Shown here one piece after another: positions 47,926-60,300 of a DNA stretch of 64,000 bases (position 1 is its first letter; each line of letters opens with the position of its first letter). The position numbers and the translations under genes were made by a program. Source of the stretch: Paragordius varius (lineage: Eukaryota > Nematomorpha); NCBI GenBank assembly GCA_964247055.1, contig OZ176054.1, positions 11,594,001 to 11,658,000 of the forward strand, written 5' to 3'. Below the pieces are notes generated by a model that did not search any database, was not told the DNA's origin, and saw nothing but the letters and a program-made list of their open reading frames with translations.

Positions 47926-49060
47926 GCTAAAAATATCCTGATAATAATGTATTGAGATTATCATGATGGTTTAATTTGTGCCTTAAGAGTGATATAAGAA
48001 AGTTATTACCACCTTTGTAGTAATTGACTCATATCAGAAAATGACAGAATTTGTCGATATTTTGCTAAAAAAAATTGACGCAATCCAAATGCATTTAACA
48101 CTTCGATACAACACATTCATTTCAGTCCTTCGATTGATATTGAGGTAGTTAGGTACCCCTGGTGTGTTAAATTAAATATCTTAAAAAAGGAATGAATTGA
48201 AACCATGGCTAAAATTTGCACATTTTAAACATTAATGAACCGAAATATATCAAAAATTTCATTTAAAAATACTTGATATTGGTTTTTAGGTAAAACCTCA
48301 AGGTAAAATTTTAGTCCATATGAAAAGTGTTCATTACCTTAATTTAAAAATAATAGATAATAAACCACTTTTTCTGTTTCTATCAATATTGGATGTGGTT
48401 TTGTATTAGCTTTTTAGCTTGAAAATCAAATAAACATGTATTTTGCAAAAATGTTGTAAATTAAGGAGGTCGAAGTAGTAACTCAATTATATTTAGATAT
48501 TTCGGATTATTTATATAATTTCTATTAGGATAGAAGCATACATTTAATTTAGGACCGTTTCTTTCTGGATTTTTTTAAATTTTCAGCTTAGATATAGCCT
48601 GGGGTATTTAGATACCCAAATTTGAATCGAAATGTTAAAAACTAATATTATAAAAATATAACAAAGCAATCTTCAAAATTCAAAATTTTGGATGGTTCCC
48701 GAAAGTCGCCATTTAATATGAACAATTATAAACTAAACTTAAAAATGCCGATATTTCGCTCGAAAGATTTTATTTATCGAAAAATATTTTCCGAAAAATA
48801 GGGTATTTCTCTTAAATATTTAATTTAAAATAGTTTGGTGAAGCGAGTAAAAATTTTAAGTATGGTGAAAACGGTACGAAAATACTTTATAAAAAGAAAT
48901 TTACTGTATAATTTTATGCTATTCGATTGATTAAACTTTTTGAACTTCAAATCAATCATTTTTGCAACTTATTTATGTCGACAAACAAAGCCAAAGATTT
49001 TACTAATATTTCATCGGGATATTAATAGTAATCCCTGATTTTAAGCGCAGATTATACCGC
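47926..49060. mobile_element. Family C hairpin, copy C4, split by MITE A3
   Basis: It starts atatcctgataataatgt then gattatcatgatgg, as in C1, and is interrupted at a TTAA by A3 (48099-48634). It resumes with aaaatgccgatatttcgctcg (48740) and atggtgaaaacggta (48862). Confidence 0.6.
48099..48634. mobile_element. TTAA-flanked MITE, family A, copy A3
   Basis: 536 bp with TTAA at 48095-48098 and 48635-48638. It starts CACTTCGATACAACACA and ends ATTTGAATCGAAATG. It is somewhat more diverged than A1. Confidence 0.8.
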
Positions 49061-49065
49061 AGTGT

Positions 49066-50700
49066 CTACAAAAATATCCTGATGAAATTATATTCTAGTA
49101 GAAAAATGTATCAGGATTATAAGGTGCCTTAGGCCTTTTTCAATATTATTAACACTTTAGTGGTAGGAGCTCTATAATGACTTAATTTGCGCATATTTTA
49201 ATAACATTTTTTTTGGTGAAAGATAAATGCCTTCCAGAATATCCAAATATATTATAAACTACATAAAAAGCAAAGAAATATTTAAAAAAATTAATTTTTA
49301 GATGTGAGTCCCAAATTTTTTCGTTTAACACGAGGATACAACACATTTATTTTAGTCCTTCGATTCAAATGTTTAAAAGTAAATTCTTTAAAAAATATGG
49401 GAGGAATTAAAACCATGGCAAAATTTTGCACTTCTATAACATGAAATCGAAATATATAAAAAAATTATTTAAAAATGCTTGATATTATATATTTTAAGCT
49501 AAAACCGAAAGGTAAAAATTTAGTCAACGTGACATGTGTGCAATGCTAAAACTGAAAAATAGTACAAAATAACCCGCTTTTCTGTTTCTATCAATGTTAG
49601 ATGTATTTAAATAAAAAATTAGCTTTAATTTTACCTTTAAAATTAAATAAACACTATATTTTGCAAAAATTTTGTTAAATAAAAATGGCGTCGAAGTAGT
49701 TTGACATGGAACTTTTTTTTCAAAATTAAATTTTAATTAGGTATTTTTACTTATTTATATAATTTTTATCAGGATAGAAGCATACATTTAAATTGGGACC
49801 GTTTCCTAGTAGTTTTTTAAAAATATTAATTTAAATTTAGTTTGGGGTATTTAGATACCCCAATTTGAATCGAAGTGTTAAATGTGCTTGTTCTGTTAAA
49901 ATAAAGGCAATAATGCGCATTGGACCATAATCTAAATATATGCTTAATTGTTAATAATAAATATTAAAAATGCATACTTGTTTCAAAAATTGATTTTTGG
50001 CAAAGTTTTCTTGAACCGTTTATACTATTTTGAGGATTGATGAAAACGTAAAAGCGCTTATAGATATTGAAACACTTTTTCTTAATTCGATGATGCCGAA
50101 CATTTCTATCACCTCTAAATTTTATTTAAAGGTTCGTTTTCTTTCTTATTTTAGCTAATTTTTGTAAAATGCTCAATATGACTGCATTAATCATTCTGAG
50201 GTGATAGAAATGTTCAGCATCATTGAATAAAAAGAAAAAGTGTTTTTGTGATATTTTAAAGCTTTTTTAAACCGTTTCCATCATGACTCAGAATAGTAGG
50301 CACTTGAAGGTAATTTTATGAATTATTTTTTTTTTAAATATCCATTTTTTAAAAAATTATTTTAGTTGATATCAAAATTTAGCATATTTAGATATTACCC
50401 CACATCTCGGCTTTTGTAAAGAGAAACAACCCATTTTAGAAGAATGAAAAAATTTTGGACTTGCGGAGCCCACATAAAAAATTATTTTAAAGTTATGCTC
50501 TGCTTTTCAAATGTATAAAATATTTTAGTAATGTTTTTTGAATAAAGCCTCTACCCAAAAAATTTTATTTAAAAAAGTATGCCCAAATTTTTCTATTTTT
50601 TATGGAGCAATTACCACAAAAGTATAAATAAAAGGTCCGAAACCAAAACACCATGATAATGCTGATATATTTTCCTATCAAAATATATATATTTCATCAG
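49066..50700. mobile_element. Family C hairpin, copy C5, split by MITE A4
   Basis: The left end is aaatatcctgatgaaatt (49073). The right end is aaacaccatgataatgctg...atttcatcag (to 50700). The centre near 50140 has cgaacatttctatcacctc facing gaggtgatagaaatgttc. It is interrupted by A4 (49329-49877). Confidence 0.7.
49329..49877. mobile_element. TTAA-flanked MITE, family A, copy A4
   Basis: 549 bp with TTAA at 49325-49328 and 49878-49881. Removing it and one TTAA restores the family C sequence, matching 7180-7205 in C1. Confidence 0.88.
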
Positions 50701-50707
50701 TTTATTT

Positions 50708-50990
50708 TTTATGGTGTTATTAAAATTGTAAAAGAATTCTTGTCAACTTTTTCGCCAACATTATTTTCTATTAATTTCTTTTCTTTATTCATAGGCAAAT
50801 AAATCTATATATGCAAATGTAAATTTTTAAAAAGTTTTTAATATATATTTTACCATTAATAACTTGACATACTTTGATTTAAATATCAGCTGTTCGTTTC
50901 AATCGTGTTTTGGAGCTGTCCCGATTTTTGACTCCAGTAGGAAAAAAAATATAATCTTTTTTAAATTCATCAGAAAAATGTTAATTAATT
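50708..50990. repeat. Family B repeat, copy B4
   Basis: It contains atatcagctgttcgtttcaatc then gtgttttggagctgtccc, nearly identical to B2 at 6785-6825. Confidence 0.65.
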
Positions 50991-51084
50991 TTTAATTAAC
51001 ACTTCGATTAAGATTGGGGTATCTAAATACCCCAGACTAAATTTGAGTTAGGATATTTTAACGAAGGAAACGGTCCCAATTTAA

Positions 51085-51440
51085 CACTTGGATACAACAC
51101 ATTCATTTTAGTCCTTCGATTAAAATTGGGGTAGTTAAATACCCCAGGCCTGTGTAAAATAAAATATTTTAAAAAATATGGGAGGAATCAAAACCATGGC
51201 AAAATTTTGCACTTCTATTACATCAAACCGAAATATATAAAAAAATTATTTAAAAATGCTTGATATTATTTATTTTAAGCTAAAACCGAAAGGTAAAAAT
51301 TTAGTCAACGTGACATGTGTGCAATGGTAATATTGAAATATATTACAAAAAAATTGGGACCGTTTCCTTCAGTAGTTTTTTAAAAATTCTAACTCAAATT
51401 TAGTCTGGGGTATTTAGATACCCCAATTTGAATCGAAGTG
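51085..51440. mobile_element. MITE family A, copy A6, nested in A5, internally deleted
   Basis: 356 bp in reverse orientation, with TTAA at 51081-51084 and 51441-51444. Removing it plus one TTAA restores cccaatttaaatttatgct, which matches copy A7 at 51678 on. It lacks about 200 bp of the middle relative to full copies. Confidence 0.88.
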
Positions 51441-51595
51441 TTAAATTTATGCTGCTATACTAATAAAAATTATATAAATATGCCAAAATATCTAAGATAA
51501 AATTTTGTTTTGAAAAAAAGTTTTATGTCAAACTACTTCGACGCCATTTTTATTTTATAAAATATTTGCAAAATGTCCTCTTCATTTAGTATTAA

Positions 51596-52175
51596 CACTT
51601 CGATTCAAATTGGGGTATCAAAATACCCCAGACAAAATTTGAATTAGGAAATTTAAAAAACTACTGAAGGAAACGGTCCCAATTTAAATTTATGCTTCCA
51701 TCCTAATAAAATTTATAAATATATGCCAAAATATCTGAATAAAATTTTTTTTGAAAAAAAAGTTCCATCTCAAACTACTTGGAAGCCATTTTTATTTTAC
51801 AAAATTTTCGCTAAATATCGTCTGTAATTAATTTTAAGGGTAAAATTAATGCTAATTTTTTTTTTAAATTACAAATTACATTGATAGAAATAGAAAAAGC
51901 GGTTTGATTTGCATTATTTTTCAATATTACCATTGCATACATGTCACGTTGACTAAATTTTATATTTGGGTTTTAGCTTAAAATAAGTAATATCAAGTAT
52001 TTTTGAATAAAATCTTTTACATATTTCGTTTTATTAATGTTATTTAAGTGCAAAATTTTGCCATGGTTTCGATTATTTCAATATTTTTAAAAGAATTTAA
52101 TTTTATACAGGCCTGGGGTATTTAACTACCCCAATTTAAATCGAAGGACTAAAATGAATTTGTTGTATCCAAGTG
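51596..52175. mobile_element. MITE family A, copy A7, nested in A5
   Basis: 580 bp in the same orientation as A5, with TTAA at 51592-51595 and 52176-52179. It sits between the catttagta and gggtaaaatt parts of A5, which correspond to adjoining bases in A1 (about 2880-2897). Confidence 0.88.
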
Positions 52176-52576
52176 TTAAGGGTAAAATTAAAGCTAATTT
52201 TTGATTTAAACTACATCTAAAATTGATAGAAATAGAAAAAGTGGTTTATTTTGTATTATTTTTCAATTTTACTATTGCAGACATGTCACGTTGTCTAAAT
52301 TTTTACCTTTCGGTTAGCTTAAAATAATTATTATCAAGTATTTTTAAATAAATATTTTGTATATATTTCGGTTTATTTATGTTATATAAGTGCAAAACTT
52401 TGCCAAGGTTTCGATTCCCTCTATACCTTTTAAAGAGTTTAATTCTAAACAAACCTGGGTTATTTAACTACCCCAATTTGAATCGAAGGACTAAAATGAG
52501 TGTGTTGTATCCAAGTGTTAACCAAACAAGAACGTACAGTCCATTTCAGCACATTCATATATAGCACACTATTGAG

Positions 52577-55500
52577 ATGGATGCAGAGTTATACGATGAA
52601 TTCGGCAACTATGTTGGGCCCGATTTTGAAAGCGATAGTGATGAAGAAAGAACGTTTGATCACAAAGATAATCAGGCTTATAATTTGGCACGTAGTGAAA
52701 TAGATGAAGAGGAACGAGAAGTAAATACGCCCTTTTTTAAACATTCCGTTTTTATTAGGATGAAAATATGGCTATTGAACCCTTAGATGGTGAAGTTGTT
52801 AGTAATCAAGTGGTATTACATGAAGACAAAAAATATTATCCAACCGCCCTTGAAATATATGGGCCTGATGTGGAGACGGTTGTTCAAGAGGAAGATACCC
52901 AAGCTCTTACTGGTGATTCACATATTATTTTAATGTTTGAAATTCAATTTTACCCTTTACATTACAACATTGATACCCCTGAGCACATATAAATTTTATC
53001 CTTGGCAAATTTTTTTCCGTCTAAATATTGCAATATTGGATATTTAATTTTGGCACTTTTTAATATTTTTGAAACATAAATTTTTTTTAAACTCTTATTT
53101 TACGCAATTTACTGGGTTTGAGCGCATCATCATCCTTTTTGAGAACTATTTTTATATAAATTAATTACTATAACCTTATTATTAAGTTATGTTATTCATA
53201 CATAACTGCTCTTTATTATAAAAATTTATTTTAATGAATAATACATGATAATTATTCCCCCTATATAAGACAAGACTGCTGTTTGTTTAATAACTTTATT
53301 TGATGCATTTTAGAGCCCATCATCGCACCTGTTAAAGTTAAAAAATTTGCAATGACAGAACAAACACTCCCTGAAACAACTTATGATATAGAGTAAGTCT
53401 TGAATGTCTTTTACAATTACTAATACAAAATTATAAAGACAAAATGTAAAATTTAACGGACAAATATTGTTTTATAAAAATACCGCCAAATTTATTTAAA
53501 CCTGTCGTTTTTTATATACTATTATATGATTACAATTATGAAATATATATATATATATTATAGTTCCAAGTTGCATCTCTATTCTTCCTTATTTTGCAAT
53601 CCAAAACGATAAGTTGCATTTTTATAAAATTTTGGTGAAAAGCGCCAGAATAAAAATAAAATAATATTTATTAATTTTAGCTATCTGTAAAAAATGGTCT
53701 TTAATAATTTTAAATCCATTAAAATTCGTTGTATTTTAATGAAGATGGTTGTCCTTATAAATATTTATCTTTTAAATTTTTGTCTTTATAAAATTTCAAC
53801 CTTTTTATTTTATTTTACTTATTTAAATTCACGTGATAGATATTTGGCTGATTTGATGGATTCTCCAGCTTTGATTCGGAATGTCGCTTTAGCCGGTCAT
53901 TTGGCACATGGAAAAGTTTTTTATGGATTTTTTTTTAAATTAAAAATATTATTTTTTGATATTTTTTAGTTTCTGAAAATAAGTAATATCTATTGATTTT
54001 TATGCAAGTTCAAAAAATAAATAAAACATATATGATTATCAAATAGTTTTGATAATTTATTTTTATGTAATATGCATATTGAATTTAAGTTCGTTGTGTT
54101 TAATAAAATTTTCTTAATAAATTTTTTAAGTACTAATTTGCTGATGTTGTTAACATTTAAATATCTTAAATATAATATACTAATTCAACCTAATCTCTAA
54201 TTTTATATCTGTCATAGACAACCTTTATTGATTGTTTGATTGAACAAACGCACCCTGAATACTATTATGATACAGAAAAAGAGGTTTTTTTGTGAAATTT
54301 TATAAATATTTTTCTTAAACAAAATGATTATATAATACAGATTTAGTTTTAAAATTGGTTTTTAACCGGTTGAAAAATAATACGCATTGTCCGCTAATGA
54401 ATTATATATATAGATGAAAACTGATATAATTTAGTTGTAATTAAAACGTAAATAAAATTATCCATAAAATTTATTTTTTGTTGTATTACAGTATGCATTT
54501 TAATGGTTGCTTATTTCACAGTCTAGTATAGTAGGGGGCAATTTTCCTTGCACAGTAGTGTATGGAAAAAACAAAAAAAAATGGTGAATAAATAATTTTT
54601 TTTCTTTAATTTTTCCATATAAAGTCCTGTATTGCAAATTGTCCCATACTCTATAGTACGTGAAATAAGCAACATATAAGAATTAATTAAATAACTTGAT
54701 TGATAAAAATTGGGGGATATGACAATTTTATTTTTTAATTAAGTTAAAGTTTTACATGAATATTTCTTCATTTATATTATTGTATTAATTTTTTTGAGCA
54801 AAAATTATTAACTGGTTTAACTCCAATTCAATATTATTAATTTATTTTTTATTAAATTTTATTATTTTACCGTTATTTAGATGCGATACACAGATACCCT
54901 AGTTACTGAACAGGAAGTAAGTTTCACAATTGTTTTAATTTATAGTTATTTATTTTGAAATAGAATTGGTTTAAATAATTTAAGCGTTAATTTTTAATGG
55001 CAAAATATATGGCATACGGCCAGTAAAAAATATTAAATTAAAAATTAAAGTTAATGTTAAAGTCTAATTACTTTATATATACGACCATATTTTTAAATTA
55101 TATTATCGTTTTGGGATTTCAATCCAAATAAGGAGTTTACGTTTTTATAATTATAATTTTCTAATTTTATTGTAATTTATAATTAACTATTTTTTTATCT
55201 AATCATTAGAGAGCAGTTAGTATAAAATCAACACCAGTATCTTTAGTCTTACAAGATGTGAGGGAAAAATCATACCTAATGAATTTATATGATACTCCTG
55301 GTAAGAGATTTTTCACTTTGTGGTTAATAATATGAAATATTTTCTTATAAGTTATGTTGATTAATGAAATTTTTTTATATTTATAAAGTATAATAGATTG
55401 AATTTCAAAAAAAAGTTAATAATAATTTTTAATGCTTATATACTTGAGTTATATGATAGTTGGGGTTAATTTTACATTCAATAACGTTACGTTATAATAT

Positions 55501-57233
55501 TTAAGGTTCTGATAACATGGGGTTTAATAATTATAACTTTTTTATTGTTAAATATTTTATTGGCATATTATCAAAAAAATAAAAAATTTAAATTTTATGG
55601 CTTACCCTTATTAAGATAAAAAAAAGAATAAATATTTATTATTAATTAATGTTATTATCCATAGGTCATGTTAATTTTTCTGACGAAGTTACTGCGGCCT
55701 ATAGAATATGTGATGGTATATGTTTAGTGGTCGATGTTTCTGAAGGGGTATTTTTTAATTTATATATTTATATCTTTAAATTTAACTTAATATGTCACAT
55801 AACTTTAATTAATATGTGATTATTTTATGTTTTTAAATATATATATATTAATTAACCTAAAGTTAAAATTTTATGGAATAAAAATTTAATTAAATCTTTT
55901 ATCTACATTATGTCAAGATTAGGGTTTTTTCATCTATAAAATTAATAACAGTTAAAAGTAAAATTAAACATATGAATTCGCGGTCGAAGCATATTTATAT
56001 ATTTTTTTATGATAAAATTTGAATATAAAAATTTAATTTAATTTTTTCAATGTATGTTATAAATACAGAACGCATATTACATGCAATTCAAGAGGAATTA
56101 GTCTAAACTCTTTATATTAATAAAATTGATTCACAAAATATACTATTAAATTAAATTTAAAAATGATTTTTTACCATATATTTTTTTCAATTTTTTTGCT
56201 CGTGTGCAATGAACGCAGAATTACAGTATGCCATTTAATGTTGCTTATTTCACACTATAGTTGGCCAATTCGCAACACAGTAATATATGGGAAATACTAT
56301 AAAATGTTGAATAAACAATTGATTCCTTTCTCATACATTACTTTGTTTATTTTATTCAGTATTTTATAGTTTTTTTCCATACACTACTGTGTTTCAAATT
56401 TTCCAACTATACTGTAAAATAAGCTCAACGTTTAAATGGCGTGCATCCTGTAAAACGTATCTTTATTAAATACTAAAAAAATCGAAAATAGAGAAAAAGA
56501 CAACATTTTTTTATTTGATTTGATTTTTATACTACTACAAAATTTCATTTTTTTCCCCTCATATAGTGTATGCTTAACACAGAACGGTTATTGAAACATG
56601 CCATTCAAGAGGGGCTAGCCCTTACCCTTTGTATAAATAAAATTGTTTCAAAAAATACCATTTAATTAAATATTAAATATAAAAATAATGCAATAATAAT
56701 ACCTAATATTTTTCACATTCATTACTTGCTGTATTTTTAAAACATTCCTAATTTGTATGTTAAACACAATCAAAGCGAATCATATTTTTATCAAATATGT
56801 TATATTACTAAAAAACGCTAAATTTAATTCAACAAAATTTTTTTTTTAACTTACTCAAACTCATAAAAAAATTTTCCCTCATATAGTGTATGCTTAACAC
56901 TGAGCGGTTATTGAAACATGCAATTCAAGAGGGGCTAGCCCTTACCCTTTGCATAAATAAGATTGATCGATTAGTTTTGGAACTTAAATTGCCACCGGCT
57001 GATGCCTATTTCAAGATTCGCCATGTCATTGATGAATTGAACAATCTTATAGCACTTTACAGTGATTCATCTGTCCAACATACTATACCTGGCTCTACTG
57101 ATTTAACTTCAGTAAGTGTTTTTTTTTGCTTTTTGGGGCGTTTTAAATTTTAAAATTTGCATGAAAATTTCCATGGAATTTTGCTTTAAATAATGTCTAT
57201 AACAAAATGGGGGCATTAATTTAGTTTTTGGAA

Positions 57234-57301
<68 letters not shown>

Positions 57302-60300
57302 TATAATATTATATTATATACGTTAAAAAATATAATGTAACAAGGGGAAGATTTTAAATATTGATATCTCTTGTAAAAAAATATATATTTATTAGAATTT
57401 ATTTATTTTTGTTTTTTAAACTTGTTTATTTTTCACGCATAATAAAAGTGTGATTAAGCGTTATGCATTGACAATTGTACTATCTAAACTGGATAGATAC
57501 GGCACGTAAACTGTGTATACCATTTTTTGGTCAAAAGTAACTTTTTTTACCAAACGCAACATATTTTTAAGCAAACATACCATTTTTTAACTAAACGGAA
57601 CTAAAAATGTTGTGTTTGCTTGAAAAAATTTTTTTGCTTGAAAAAATTTCTTTGAAAAAATGCTGTATTTATTTGAAAAAATGTTGTTTTTGATTGAAAA
57701 AATGTTGTCATTGCTTGAAAAATGTTGTCTTTGTTTACAAAAAATCTTGTCTTTGCTTGAAAAAATGTTGTCTTTGCTTCAAAAAATGTTGTCATTGCTT
57801 GAAAAAATTTTGTCACTGCTTGAAAAAATATTGCCTTTGCTTGAAACAATGTTGCGTCTTGAAAAAATGTTGTGTTTGATTGAAAAAAAAGTTTTTGTTT
57901 TTGACTTAAAAATTATGTATTTACTAATTTATTTATTCTCTTTGTATGTTTAATATAATATTTTTTTTCATTCCAATTTGTTTTGTAGACAACTCCATAT
58001 TTTTCACCACTTTTGGGTAATGTGTGTTTTGCTTCAACGCGATATGGCTTTTGTTTTACCCTTAAATCATTTGCTAAACTTTACACTAAATACTATGGTA
58101 GGTATTTTTTTAAATTTGCAATTACGAAATTAATTATTTTTTGAAATGCTTTAGATTCTTTTGAGAATTTTTAATTAGTTTTGAAAGATTTGAATTATTA
58201 GTTTTTTTAGTTAACACTTTAAAACGGTTCCCTGAACAAAAATTCACCCTAAAATAAATTATGTATTTTATATAAATTAAAAAAATACCTATAATTTTAT
58301 ATATGTTTAAAATATAAAATTTTGTTTAAAATTAAGATATTACTGAAAAAATAATAAACTCTGACATAAAATATATTTCTTATTAATGATGCATTAGGAA
58401 TTTGAATTGTAAATGGTATTATCTTTTAAAAAATAGTACCGAATAAAATTTTTGCTCAAATAGTAACTTATAATTTATATGGATGGAAATTTTTTCTTTT
58501 TGAGATTTTCAAATCAAAGTAGTACCCTACTTTTTAACACAATTTTTTTTAGAAACCTTAAGTAAATATTTTTACGGAAATTTTTTTTAAACCCAGAATA
58601 TTTATAAAAAAGTGGTTTCGTTTATATGGGACATTTTATTTCAAATTATATTTTTATATAAAATATTTTTTATATTTAGCATCCAACGCAGTGAATGAAA
58701 AAGATTTTGCTAATCTACTTTGGGGTGATGTATATTTCGATGCAACAAAGTATGCTGTTATATTATAATTATTATTTGTTATATATAAATCAATTTGTTG
58801 ATGTTTTTATAAACTTTTATTGTTATTTATTATATATAAATCAAGTTTTTTGCCAAAATAATTAATAGTAAAATTTATATTTACTCTTAAAATATGATAA
58901 TATGGATTCATTTATTTATTAATTACGCCATTAATTTTATGATCTAATTTATATAATTATGGAAAAAAAATCTTTCTTTCAGATTATAACATACATTCAC
59001 CAAAATTATGTTTTTATATTTAATCAAAAAAAAATTAATATGATATTTTTATTCTTTGCGCTAAAAAATAAATATTTTTAAATCTATTTTTTTGCAGACG
59101 AAAATTTGACAAAAAACCGCCGGTTGCAAATGCCCCGCGTAGTTTTGTGGAATTTGTATTGGAACCTATGTATAAAATTATGGCTCAGGTATATAAAATT
59201 AGTATTTATAATAATTTAATATTTTTTAAATTTATTTAATTTTGGAAATTTGCAAATGATTTCACAAATATTATTTTTTTATAATACATTTACATAAAGT
59301 AAAATCAGATTTTGATAAAATAAAAAGTGAATGAATTTATAAAAAATTATTTTGATTTTACCCATATTTTTGATCCTTAATTCATTATTTATACCTATAT
59401 GATTACGCTTTTAAATTATGAGATTTGGATACATTTTAATACTAAAACAATCACTTAATTTATAACACTGTAATTTAAATCAAATAAGTAACATATAAAA
59501 AAATTAGCGTTTCAACATTTATATAGAATATAACTTTTATAATTGGGTATATCTTTAGCTATAAAAAACTTGAATTCATCTCAAAAAACAATTTTTTTTA
59601 AATACTTTTTGAGTTATTATTGAAATTTCACGTTTTTATTTTGACTTATCTATTTTAGATTGTAGGCGATGTCGATACCAGCCTTCAAACTGTCATCAGT
59701 GAATTGGGAATTAAATTAACCCGACAGGAATGTCGTCTTAATATTGTCCCACTTTTGCGTTTGGTGTGTCGCAAATTTTTTGGACCTTTCAATGGTTTAT
59801 CATATATATTATTAAAAAATAATCTCTTGAGTTTGAAAAAATCCAAGATTAACTGTGATAGTGGAAGGAATACAAATCTGGATAAGAATATATTTAACTT
59901 TATTTTTTGAATTAACCTTTGATTTAATTACACTAGACAACAAATTTTAACTTTTTTTAACTGCCATTCTTGTAAATTTAAAATTTATTTCATTAAAGTA
60001 CATAATTAGTATATCTGAAAAGAAAATTGGTCTAGCATGGAAGAATTTTTTTATATTAGAGTTTATCGATAATTTTTGGCCCCGATTTAACATTAAACTC
60101 GAAATTTCGAAAATTTAAAGTTTTAGATATGAAGCCATGTATTTTATATCATTCGAAAGAGCGCAAAAAACTGCATCTTTTAAATGGTAGTAAGTCATTT
60201 AAATCAATCGGATGTAAAAGTTATTTGGTATTTAAATGGTCGAAATTTTCAATCCTTAAATAAGTCAAGAATTTTCACAGACAAACTAATTTGAAAATCA

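Larger units (their letters stand above)
51000..52517. mobile_element. TTAA-flanked MITE, family A, copy A5, with two nested copies
   Basis: The outer copy has TTAA at 50996-50999 and 52518-52521. Its body is split by A6 (51085-51440) and A7 (51596-52175). Removing both inserts leaves a normal-length family A element. Its right end is only 59 bases before the EFTUD2 start codon. Confidence 0.85.

Noticed and set aside
57601-57953. Open frames on both strands ([11 protein letters not shown]... and FFQAKTTFF...)
   Set aside because: They are generated by the 21-bp minisatellite, not by coding selection.
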